Source: Ruminococcaceae bacterium UBA1691 (lineage in GTDB: Bacteria > Bacillota > Clostridia > Oscillospirales > Acutalibacteraceae). Taken from it: 10,059 bases of DNA. The notes under the pieces are model-generated. The model was not told the DNA's origin and did no database searches. It saw only the letters and a list, made by a program, of their open reading frames with translations. Shown in pieces: positions 1 to 6,055 of the stretch (positions are counted from its first letter, which is position 1; every line of letters begins with the position of its first letter). The DNA lies in NCBI GenBank assembly GCA_002320555.1, contig DCJV01000011.1:1-10059 (forward strand), given 5' to 3'. Made by a program: the position numbers and the translations under genes.

Positions 1-511
1 TCACCTGCTCATAGCGGGCCTGCAACTCTTCCAGATGGCTGTAGTTTTCCGCCTGCCGGATCAACGCCACCGCCTGCGTATAAGGCTTGATGCAGCGCGC
101 ATACACCGATTGCTCCTTGAGCGCCAAGCTGATCTCGCGCTTTTTCTTCAGCAGATCGAAAATGGAAGAGGTCGGCCTCTCCTCAGCTTCCATCAGCCGC
201 TGTGGATTCGGCTCGGAAAGCCCATTCGGATAGTGTTTGCGCATCAGATTCTGCGCTGTTCGGATAGAGCGGACAAGATCCTTGAGATCAGAACGGAGCC
301 GTTTCTCCTCCGCATCCTTTCGATTCATATCCTTCGCCTGTGCGGCCAAGCGCTCTGCATCGAGCCGCATAAGCCCCTCGAGGCCTGCGCCGGCAACCAG
401 CGTTGCCTCTTCCACCTGCTTCTGATAGCGGCGCGTCTGGAATTTGCGCATCTCATCCATAATGAAAGGCGCGATCATAATCTCCTTGTTGCGCTCCCGG
501 ACGTCCCGGCA

Positions 512-679
512 GAGCTGCTTTGCCTGCTTGATTTCCGCCTTGCGCTGCTCCATATGCGGCGTTAGCTTTGCCTGCGCGATGGCCTGCTTACGCTGCGCCT
601 TCTCCTCCCTTGTCGCATGCGGCATCATTTTCGCCTCGGCAATGCGGGCCTTGCGCTCCGGCTTCTCTTCCGGCGTGAT
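512..679 (-). repeat. 63-bp (21-residue) tandem repeat in the symporter tail
   Basis: Two adjacent 63-bp units, at 554-616 and 617-679, encode related 21-residue segments. The shared pattern is T-x-E-E-K-x-x-R-K-x-x-I-A-x-A-K-x-x-P-H, as in TREEKAQRKQAIAQAK and TPEEKPERKARIAEAK. A shorter, more diverged third copy (EQRKAEIKQAK) lies at about 512-553. The units are rich in Lys, Glu, Arg and Ala and would form a charged helix. They sit in the cytoplasm-facing extension after the last membrane segment. The DNA units have diverged from each other, so this is an established protein repeat rather than a recent slippage event. Confidence 0.75.
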
Positions 680-1762
680 CTTCGGCAATTTCCTTGCCGC
701 CCTGATTTGATCCTTGGGGATGGGCGCCTCCTCTTCCCGCTCCAATTCTGCGGAAACGTTGATCGTTTCCATCACCTCAACGAGCTCGCCATCGTCAAGC
801 ACGCCGTTTCCGTAGTCGTCGAACATGGCGCGGATGCGAAGCACCTTGACCATGCCGTGGTGCTTCTCCTCCGTCAGGTCATAGAAGAGGTAGGGAATTA
901 CATTCAGTACGGCGCCGATGACGGATACGATGATCAGCATGCGGAAGATATTGTTGCGCACCGCAGCGTTATAAAGCACATTATAATCGTTCATCAGGCC
1001 GCACTTCTCATAAAGGGCCGGCAGGACATATCCGGTTCCAAAGCCGATGGCCGTGCCGATAATGCCGACCACGCTGAACATGCCATCGATCCGCTCGCCG
1101 GTCTTCCACTGCTGGTAATCCTTCATATCCGCCTGGATACCGGGCTTGTAGATATTACCAAAGACACTGATGAAATTGTTGATATAGCAGATGATCATAA
1201 CAATCCAGATATTCGTAAAGCTCGGATAGAGAACCGCTAACAGGACAATATTCGCAATGTTGCACCAAATCAGGAGATTTCGCTTGCCAAACCGCCGGAT
1301 CAGGAACGGGGTAATCATCATCGCCCACAGCGCGCCGTTGCCGATCACCGTATTGGCTACACCAAGCCAGCTCTGTTTCTCCGGCATCGCATAGACAAAC
1401 GTCCATTGTAAAATCGTCAAATAGGCGCTCTCCAGGAAGCCGATCCAATCGGCGACATTGGTGATCCAGAAGTATTTGTTTTTGGCAACGCTTCGAACCG
1501 CATCCATAAAACGGATGGAACGATCCTGCTTTTTGGAATAAATGATACGCTCTCTGGTGCCGGAATAAATAAAATGGGTCAGCGCCAGGCCAACGATCGT
1601 AAACAGCGGATAGATGATCCGGTAAGTACGAATATGATTCAGCCCACCCGTCAGCGGCGCCAGCGCCGGAATGATGAGATTGGTCACGCTGGGTGCAAAG
1701 GAGAACATAATCTGCCCGATGGACATGATATCCGTGCGCTCCTCTGTATCCGGCGACATGAC

Positions 1763-1765
1763 CTA
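1763..1765 (-). other. in-frame TAG (codon 159) interrupting the symporter gene
   Basis: Reading the minus strand, codons run CTC ATC TAG GTC ATG TCG, with the frame unchanged on both sides. A CAG-to-TAG (Gln) or TGG-to-TAG (Trp) single-base change would explain it. TAG acts as an ordinary stop for the response regulator at 5970-5972, which ends at its normal family length, so genome-wide amber recoding is unlikely. A sequencing error cannot be excluded from the sequence. Confidence 0.9.
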
Positions 1766-2289
1766 GATGAGCATGGCAAAGGCTTCCGTAAAGAAGGGGC
1801 TGAAGCAGTTGATTAACAGAAAGCAAAGCTCAACCGCTACCACCTTGGCCGGATACGACATGTGCTCATAGGGGATCCAGACGAATAAAATGGAGGCGAG
1901 CACTGTCGGAACGCCCATCCATTTCAGCCAGGGGCGGAACTTGCCGTCCTTCGATTTTGTATTATCGAATAGATAAGACCGCAGCGCCGTCAGGAAAAAG
2001 CCGAAGATGCTGGCGATGATGCTCATTGTCTGAAGATGTGTCGGTTGAATTCCAATGGAGGCGCCAACGATCCAGTTTCCTGCTGTAAGGCCGATTGCAG
2101 AAGCCAGCGTCGTCGCAAAATGAACGCCCATTCCGCCGACTCCATAGGATAAGATTTCTTTAAACGGCACATATCGTCCCGGAGCAGGCGAGCTCCAATG
2201 CGCTCGTATATTTTTGAGAAACGCTTTCTGTTCTTGCATTTTTATATCCCCTCTTTCATGGAATTCAACAATAAAAATAAATTATATTA

Positions 2290-2318
2290 AGAATACATGG
2301 ATATTCTTCCCATGTCAA
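2290..2318 (-). promoter_or_regulatory. sigma-A-type promoter of the symporter gene
   Basis: On the minus strand a perfect -35 TTGACA (2313-2318) is followed after exactly 17 bp by TATTCT (2290-2295). This leaves a leader of about 45 nt to the ATG at 2239. It is the best consensus promoter in the window and lies downstream of the terminator of the preceding operon, so the symporter gene should be transcribed independently. Confidence 0.75.
2295..2315. promoter_or_regulatory. palindrome in the promoter spacer, candidate operator
   Basis: The 21-bp element has the form ACATGG-N9-CCATGT, with perfect 6-bp arms at 2295-2300 and 2310-2315. It fills the spacer between the -35 and -10 boxes. A dimeric repressor bound there would block RNA polymerase, a common arrangement for sugar-inducible transporter genes. 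The cognate regulator is not identifiable in the window. Confidence 0.45.
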
Positions 2319-2350
2319 TCCCATCTACAGCAATCCAAAGGATAGGACGC

Positions 2351-2384
2351 AAAAAAAGAGCCGGCAGATATCTGTCAGCTCTTT
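2351..2384 (-). terminator. intrinsic terminator of the immunity operon
   Basis: On the minus strand the arms at 2378-2384 and 2355-2361 pair perfectly over 7 bp (AAAGAGC with GCTCTTT). The stem continues past one mismatch for six more pairs, including one G-T, to an ATAT tetraloop. A run of seven T (2351-2357 on the minus strand) follows, its first three overlapping the stem. It lies about 80 bp after the micro-lipoprotein gene and should end the transcript that begins near 5150. Confidence 0.9.
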
Positions 2385-2464
2385 CCTAGTTTATTTCATG
2401 TAGCCTGTGATCGGCCATACTGCTGGCTGAAGGTTTGGAGAAACATACTGAAGCCGCCAATCAG

Positions 2465-2572
2465 CTAATCCTTTAAATTTTTGTTATCTTCCGCATTGCC
2501 GCTGCACCCAGCCATGCAAAACAGTGCTGCACAAACCATGACGAGGATCGCGCCCCTTTTCATCCACATCAT
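2465..2572 (-). CDS. 35-residue micro-lipoprotein at the end of the immunity operon
   Basis: The frame starts ATG at 2570-2572 and ends in TAG at 2465-2467. Residues 4-22 are a short lipoprotein signal peptide: Lys-Arg, then a hydrophobic core, then Met-Ala-Gly before Cys23 (lipobox MAGC). Cleavage and lipidation would leave a 13-residue lipopeptide, CSGNAEDNKNLKD, anchored outside the membrane. A GGGGG ribosome site lies 6 nt before the first ATG (9 nt before the second). The gene starts 13 nt after the small membrane protein gene and precedes the operon terminator. Lantibiotic immunity loci often include a lipoprotein (LanI), but those are far larger, so equivalence is only a hypothesis. 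The same frame continues past the TAG for 22 sense codons to TGA at 2396-2398. Too small for family recognition. Confidence 0.7.
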   Translation of the reverse strand: MMWMKRGAILVMVCAALFCMAGCSGNAEDNKNLKD

Positions 2573-2585
2573 ACAGTTCCCCCTT

Positions 2586-2873
2586 TTATGCGACTGCTGT
2601 GTAGATCGTCACTCCAGCTAGGAAAATGGCCACAAAAGCATAAACAACATTGATCACCATGCAAATTTGCATCAGTTTGTTTTTGACATTTCCTTTGGCA
2701 TAGCAGAGGCCTGAAAAAATACCACTGAATACCATAAAAACGATATAGCAGCCAATCATAATTTCCGCAGTAGGGGACTGGAGCGCCCAGTCATTCATTC
2801 TCAGCAGAAAAATCGTCCACGGAACAAATACCATGATCGCACTGATTGCCGTTAAAATCTTGTTTTTCATCAT
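2586..2873 (-). CDS. 95-residue three-helix membrane protein, LanH/NukH-like by position and topology
   Basis: The predicted protein has three hydrophobic segments, at about residues 6-24, 37-59 and 67-95, with short loops and a Lys-rich turn (GNVKNK) before the third. The start at 2871-2873 is preferred because AAAGGAG lies 8 nt upstream. An in-frame ATG at 2898-2900 lies upstream of that ribosome site, and the next codon (2868-2870) is also ATG. It begins 1 nt after the stop of the second permease, so the two are translationally coupled. In the nukacin ISK-1 locus, nukFEG is followed by nukH, a roughly 92-residue three-helix immunity protein that binds the lantibiotic and assists the transporter. 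Gene order, size and topology match here. Sequence homology was not tested, so the role is an inference. Confidence 0.75.
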   Translation of the reverse strand: MMKNKILTAISAIMVFVPWTIFLLRMNDWALQSPTAEIMIGCYIVFMVFSGIFSGLCYAKGNVKNKLMQICMVINVVYAFVAIFLAGVTIYTAVA

Positions 2874-2874
2874 T

Positions 2875-3648
2875 TCATGATCTCCTTTCAGATTTTCCAA
2901 AGAACAGGCAGGAAACGATCAAGCATACAGCCGTGATTCCAACCGCAACCGGAATCCACGGGACCAACTTGACTGTAAAGGTATCCAAATTGGCGGCCAT
3001 TTCTCCCTGCAGTGCTGCAACCATATAGAACGGATAGCACATCGGATAGAGAAACCAGATTTTCGTATTCATCGCCAGAACAGACGGAACAATCGAGGCC
3101 AGGCCGATTCCCATCGAGAATACCGGTGTGCAGATGCAGGTGGCAACCATCCAGAAAAATGCTGCCATCGGCAGCGAGGATAGATAAATCAGCCCCGTTT
3201 CCCGTAAAACAAGCAGCGGTGAAATCATCAGCTGGTAATCATTCATCTGGGAGGCAATCACAGCCGCAGGAAAATAAAATCCAATCATCATGATCATCTG
3301 AATAGCAGCCAGCAGTAACAGTACAACAAACTTTGCCATACAGATGGCGGCCGGGTTTACCGGTAGGGAAAGCATCTTTAGGATCCCCTTGTCGCTCCGT
3401 TCTGTCTGATTCAGCAGTACGGTACAGATGACTAAGGTGGCCGGGTACATAAACCATGCAAGGCCGAGAAAACTCTGGATAAAAAAGTTATTTTCGGGGG
3501 AGATTCCTTCTGCCTGCATGCCAAAGTTCATATCGGAATTGATAATTTGCGGAATCCAGAGAAAAACAATAGGAATGAGCAAAATCCAAAAGATGTGAGA
3601 ACGACGTATTTTTTTCAGTTCCACGCCGATGATCGAAAAAAAATTCAC
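2875..3648 (-). CDS. lantibiotic-protection ABC transporter permease, second subunit (LanG/MutG-like)
   Basis: This 257-residue integral membrane protein has about six hydrophobic segments (roughly residues 18-36, 60-79, 104-132, 153-173, 176-194 and 229-251). The first is preceded by a basic, amphipathic N-terminus (VELKKIRRSH). This is the plan of ABC-2-type permeases of the LanG/MutG class, which pair with a LanE subunit and a LanF ATPase to expel or displace lantibiotics from the membrane. The start overlaps the stop of the first permease by 4 bp (ATGA), so translation is coupled. The cytoplasmic stretch NQTERSDKGILKMLSLPVNP, between helices 2 and 3, resembles the coupling-helix region, and the first permease has a similar motif (ADHAIQKMESLPLSPGK). 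The E versus G label rests on gene order more than on motifs. Confidence 0.85.
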   Translation of the reverse strand: MNFFSIIGVELKKIRRSHIFWILLIPIVFLWIPQIINSDMNFGMQAEGISPENNFFIQSFLGLAWFMYPATLVICTVLLNQTERSDKGILKMLSLPVNPAAICMAKFVVLLLLAAIQMIMMIGFYFPAAVIASQMNDYQLMISPLLVLRETGLIYLSSLPMAAFFWMVATCICTPVFSMGIGLASIVPSVLAMNTKIWFLYPMCYPFYMVAALQGEMAANLDTFTVKLVPWIPVAVGITAVCLIVSCLFFGKSERRS

Positions 3649-4370
3649 TCGTGATTCCTCCTGACTTTTAACACGATTGCTTCCGCCATTCCCGCAAGTA
3701 TCGTCTCCACTCCGCTAGCAACCAAAAACGCAAAAGCCCAAGAAGAGCTTTCCGCGCCCGTCAGCGTCTGGAACGGGAGCGCAAACGGGAAGAGGGAAAG
3801 GGCCAAGCGATCTGCTGGCAGCATGGTGGAAACAAAAATGCAGATCACACCAATGCCCAGAGAAATCCACAGGTTTTGGCACAGGGACGATACAAACAGC
3901 ATGCAGATAGACGCCGGGATCAGCAGGACCAACTCATATCCGAAGGATTTCAGGAGATCCACGGGAAAACCGCTGCTCACAGAAAACCAGTGATAGGCGC
4001 AAAATGCAATGGAAAGTGCTTCGATCACCAATACAAACAGAAGAGAACCAATCAGGATGACACCCTTGTTTGCAAACAGTTTCCCTGGGCTGAGCGGCAA
4101 TGATTCCATCTTTTGAATGGCATGGTCGGCAAATTCCGTATGGTAAAGGATGCAGGAGCCGATCACCAGAAAGAAAAGGTTCAGCATTGCGATCATTTGC
4201 CAGTTGGCATCCATCAGGATATCCAGTGGGGGAAGCCCCTGATGAATGAAGTTTTCCGGACGGACCGCCGTATTAAGTATGGGAAAGGACGCGGCCAGCA
4301 AGCCGCCCGCCAGAAACGCCGGGAAAAATCCGGTACGCTTTAGTTTTCGAATTTCCAGTGATAAGCTCAT
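3645..4370 (-). CDS. lantibiotic-protection ABC transporter permease, first subunit (LanE/MutE-like)
   Basis: This 241-residue permease has about six membrane segments (near residues 15-32, 59-76, 100-128, 145-163, 167-185 and 211-234). The charged N-terminus MSLSLEIRKLKRTGFF is typical of the EpiE/MutE group. The cytoplasmic motif ADHAIQKMESLPLSPGK after helix 2 is a probable contact for the ATPase. Its ATG overlaps the ATPase stop codon by 4 bp, and its own stop overlaps the next permease by 4 bp, giving a tightly coupled F-E-G order. The family acts at the cytoplasmic membrane to keep lantibiotics away from their lipid II or membrane target. Clostridioides difficile CprABC is a known relative of this transporter type. 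Confidence 0.87.
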   Translation of the reverse strand: MSLSLEIRKLKRTGFFPAFLAGGLLAASFPILNTAVRPENFIHQGLPPLDILMDANWQMIAMLNLFFLVIGSCILYHTEFADHAIQKMESLPLSPGKLFANKGVILIGSLLFVLVIEALSIAFCAYHWFSVSSGFPVDLLKSFGYELVLLIPASICMLFVSSLCQNLWISLGIGVICIFVSTMLPADRLALSLFPFALPFQTLTGAESSSWAFAFLVASGVETILAGMAEAIVLKVRRNHE

Positions 4371-5122
4371 GCCCGTCCACCTCGTTTCAAATTATCCTCC
4401 TCGATCATGGCAAGGAAGGTATCTTCCAGATTGTCTATTGGGAAGCCGGCATCCCTGGCGTATTGTTTTAACCCGGGCAGCGGCCCCTCAAAGAGCAGCC
4501 TTCCGTGATTGAGGATACCGACATCATCCGCCATCAGTTCAACTTCCGACAGCAGATGGGAGGATACCAGAACCGTGCAGTCATATTGCTGCGGCAGGGA
4601 TCGGATCAGGGTACGAATTTCATGGATTCCTGCCGGATCGAGGCCGTTGGTGGGTTCATCGAGAATTAGAATGGGCGGATGCCCGATCAATGCTTCCGCC
4701 AGCCCCAAACGCTGTTTCATACCGAGAGAGTATTTTTTAGCAAGCCGTTTGCGGTGCTCAGATAACCCCACAATCTCTAGCGCATCCTGGACGCTGCTCT
4801 GAGGAAGCCCGAGGATCTTCCGGATGATATCAAGATTTTCTTCTCCGCTGAGATTTCCGTAAAATGCGGGGGACTCAATAAAGGAGCCGACTTCCCGTAG
4901 AATTTGCATCCGATCCTTGGGGTAGGATTTGCCGTTGATGCGGAACGTGCCGCTCGTGGGTTGTGTCAAGCCCAGGAACATTTTCATGGTCGTGGACTTA
5001 CCAGCACCGTTCGGCCCCAAAAATCCGTAGACTTTGCCTTTCTGGATATGCAGGCTCACATTGGAAACTGCAGTAAAATCCGCGTATTTTTTCGTTAGAT
5101 TTTGTGTTTCAATCATATTCAT
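4367..5122 (-). CDS. lantibiotic-protection ABC transporter ATP-binding subunit (LanF/MutF-like)
   Basis: This 251-residue ATPase energises the two permeases. Visible motifs are Walker A GPNGAGKST (36-44), signature YSLGMKQR (131-138), Walker B ILILDE (151-156), D-loop GLDP (160-163) and the H-loop His189 in VSSH. Where most ABC proteins have the Q-loop glutamine, this one has Glu83 in GSFIESPAFY. That 'E-loop' is described for NukF and other LanF proteins and is the best sequence argument for a lantibiotic-immunity role. The start at 5120-5122 follows GGAAGGGG by 7 nt; the in-frame ATG at 5165-5167 is upstream of that site and rejected. First gene of a five-gene operon running to the terminator at 2351-2384, divergent from the response regulator. 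Confidence 0.93.
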   Translation of the reverse strand: MNMIETQNLTKKYADFTAVSNVSLHIQKGKVYGFLGPNGAGKSTTMKMFLGLTQPTSGTFRINGKSYPKDRMQILREVGSFIESPAFYGNLSGEENLDIIRKILGLPQSSVQDALEIVGLSEHRKRLAKKYSLGMKQRLGLAEALIGHPPILILDEPTNGLDPAGIHEIRTLIRSLPQQYDCTVLVSSHLLSEVELMADDVGILNHGRLLFEGPLPGLKQYARDAGFPIDNLEDTFLAMIEEDNLKRGGRA

Positions 5123-5152
5123 AGAAAAGCCCCTTCCTGATTTGCTGGTTTT

Positions 5153-5181
5153 AGGATAGACTTTCAACCTTACGTCAGCCT
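5153..5181 (-). promoter_or_regulatory. regulator-dependent promoter of the ABC operon
   Basis: On the minus strand a TATCCT -10-like box lies at 5153-5158. The -35 position (about 5176-5181, AGGCTG) matches the consensus poorly and lies inside the phased repeats at 5167-5206. A weak -35 covered by activator sites is typical of promoters that need an OmpR-family regulator. The predicted start is near 5146, leaving a leader of about 24 nt before the ATPase start. Confidence 0.5.
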
Positions 5182-5206
5182 TCTCCCTACCTTACATTTA
5201 CCTTAC
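5167..5206. promoter_or_regulatory. four 11-bp-phased direct repeats, probable response-regulator binding site
   Basis: On the plus strand ACCTTAC occurs exactly at 5167, 5189 and 5200. A degenerate copy, GCCTTCT, keeps the CCTT core at 5178, filling the gap. The four units are therefore spaced 11 bp apart, one helical turn, so all lie on one face of the DNA. On the minus strand they read GTAAGGT pointing toward the ABC operon. OmpR/PhoB-type regulators bind such tandem repeats head to tail. The array ends 8 bp from the proposed -10 of the operon and about 13 bp upstream of the -35 of the regulator gene, so it could control both directions. Confidence 0.65.
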
Positions 5207-5219
5207 TTTTTCTGCGGCT

Positions 5220-5249
5220 TTCAAAATACTTTTTAAAATATGATACAAT
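5220..5249 (+). promoter_or_regulatory. promoter of the two-component regulator operon
   Basis: A TACAAT -10 (5244-5249) is preceded by TGA, giving an extended -10. TTCAAA (5220-5225), matching four of six -35 consensus positions, lies 18 bp upstream. The predicted start is near 5256, close to the ribosome site AGAGGGTGG, so the leader is very short. The sequence between the boxes is strongly A/T-rich. Confidence 0.6.
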
Positions 5250-5270
5250 AAAAGCAAAGAGGGTGGAATT

Positions 5271-5972
5271 GTGAATGAAGACTATTTGAAAAATAAAAGA
5301 ATTCTCCTGGTGGATGATGAGCCGGATTTATTAAATATGGTACAGACGATTCTTCAGGATGAGGGATATCAGGAGCTGAGGACGGCAAAAACGGTAAAAG
5401 AGGCTCTCACCGTCTGCAAAGAGTGGGAGCCTCAACTTGCTGTATTGGATGTCATGCTGCCAGACGGCAATGGCTTTTCCTTGTTGGAGCAGCTGCGGAC
5501 TTTCTCCGATATTCCGGTTTTGTTTCTCAGCGCCCGCGGTGAAAATGAGGATCGATTTAGAGGGCTGGGAATGGGCGCCGACGACTATATCGTAAAGCCG
5601 TTTCTTCCCAGAGAACTGATTTTGCGCATTGGCATTATCCTGCGCCGGTGCTATAAGAATGATTCCCCTGTGGTACATTTGGCATCCTGTGATATCGACT
5701 TTGAAAAAGCAGAAGTCATGAAAGGTGAAGAACAGATTCCGCTGACAGCCAAAGAATATGAGCTGCTTCTTGTGCTGTATAAAAATGCAGGGAAAATTGT
5801 CACAATTGACCTCATTTGCGAAGCGCTCTGGGGAGACAACCCGTTTGGATACGAAAATTCTCTGATGGCGCATATCCGCCGTATCCGGGAGAAAATTGAA
5901 GCAAATCCCTCTAAACCGGAGTCTTTGATCACAGTAAAGGGGCTTGGGTATAAACTGGTCGTGGCGGGATAG
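5271..5972 (+). CDS. OmpR/PhoB-family response regulator
   Basis: This 233-residue DNA-binding regulator is phosphorylated by the kinase encoded just downstream. The receiver domain (residues about 10-125) has the acidic pair Asp15-Asp16, phospho-acceptor Asp60 (VLDVMLPDGNG), Ser87 and Lys109 (KPF), all in their expected places, so it should be active. The C-terminal winged helix (about 132-231) ends with the family pattern SLMAHIRRIREKIE ... VKGLGYKL. The start is GTG at 5271, with an AGAGGGTGG ribosome site just before it. Length is normal for the family and the stop is TAG. It is divergent from the ABC operon, and the phased repeats between the two are its likely target. Relatives controlling lantibiotic-resistance transporters include NisR and SpaR; the specific subfamily was not verified. 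Confidence 0.94.
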   Translation: MNEDYLKNKRILLVDDEPDLLNMVQTILQDEGYQELRTAKTVKEALTVCKEWEPQLAVLDVMLPDGNGFSLLEQLRTFSDIPVLFLSARGENEDRFRGLGMGADDYIVKPFLPRELILRIGIILRRCYKNDSPVVHLASCDIDFEKAEVMKGEEQIPLTAKEYELLLVLYKNAGKIVTIDLICEALWGDNPFGYENSLMAHIRRIREKIEANPSKPESLITVKGLGYKLVVAG

Positions 5973-5996
5973 AATTTCTACGCTTTCGGTCGGAAA

Positions 5997-6016
5997 AGCG
6001 GGTGAAATGACCCGCT
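5997..6016 (+). other. hairpin in the regulator-kinase gap
   Basis: A perfect 7-bp inverted repeat, AGCGGGT-GAAATG-ACCCGCT, lies in the 83-bp gap between the regulator stop and the kinase start. No T-run follows, so it is not a standard terminator. It could stabilise or process the mRNA and adjust kinase level relative to regulator, but nothing in the sequence proves a function. Confidence 0.4.
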
Positions 6017-6055
6017 GAAAACTTCTGCCTCGCTTTGGAAAGGAGGGCCATAATC

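Larger units (their letters stand above)
1..2239 (-). pseudogene. GPH-family sugar:cation symporter with in-frame stop; 3' end outside window
   Basis: The encoded protein resembles glycoside-pentoside-hexuronide (GPH, MFS_2) symporters, inner-membrane carriers that import sugars or glycosides with Na+ or H+. Two family hallmarks are visible: DNTKSKDGKFRPW at residues 92-104 after the second membrane helix, and ADMKDYQQWKTGERIDG at about 370-386 in the central/late loop. Start ATG at 2237-2239 follows a GAGGGG ribosome site. Codon 159 (1763-1765) is TAG, at the end of about the fourth membrane helix. The same frame then stays open for 587 codons to position 2, still reading as clean transporter sequence, so the break is a single nonsense change rather than decay. 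The membrane domain ends near residue 455. At least 290 charged residues follow, which is unusual because most family members are about 450-500 residues in total. Reinitiation at the ATG at 1757-1759, two codons after the stop, is possible, but I see no good ribosome site. Family assignment is confident; whether the gene is functional is unresolved. Confidence 0.85.

Noticed and set aside
35..1240. Several plus-strand open frames opposite the symporter gene
   Set aside because: They are antisense shadows of a long, codon-biased coding frame. Their Arg/Leu/His-rich translations match no family, and none has a convincing ribosome site.
1155..1826. Minus-strand open frame of 223 codons overlapping the symporter gene
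   Set aside because: It is out of frame with the symporter, has a low-complexity His/Tyr/Gly-rich composition and no ribosome site. The symporter frame carries the recognisable transporter motifs through the same bases.
5331..5873. Minus-strand open frame of 180 codons opposite the response regulator
   Set aside because: Antisense shadow of a gene whose receiver and winged-helix motifs are all in the plus-strand frame.
5970..5972. Genome-wide recoding of TAG as a sense codon
   Set aside because: The response regulator ends at this TAG at normal family length and reads only ten more codons of unrelated sequence before TGA, so TAG behaves as a true stop here.
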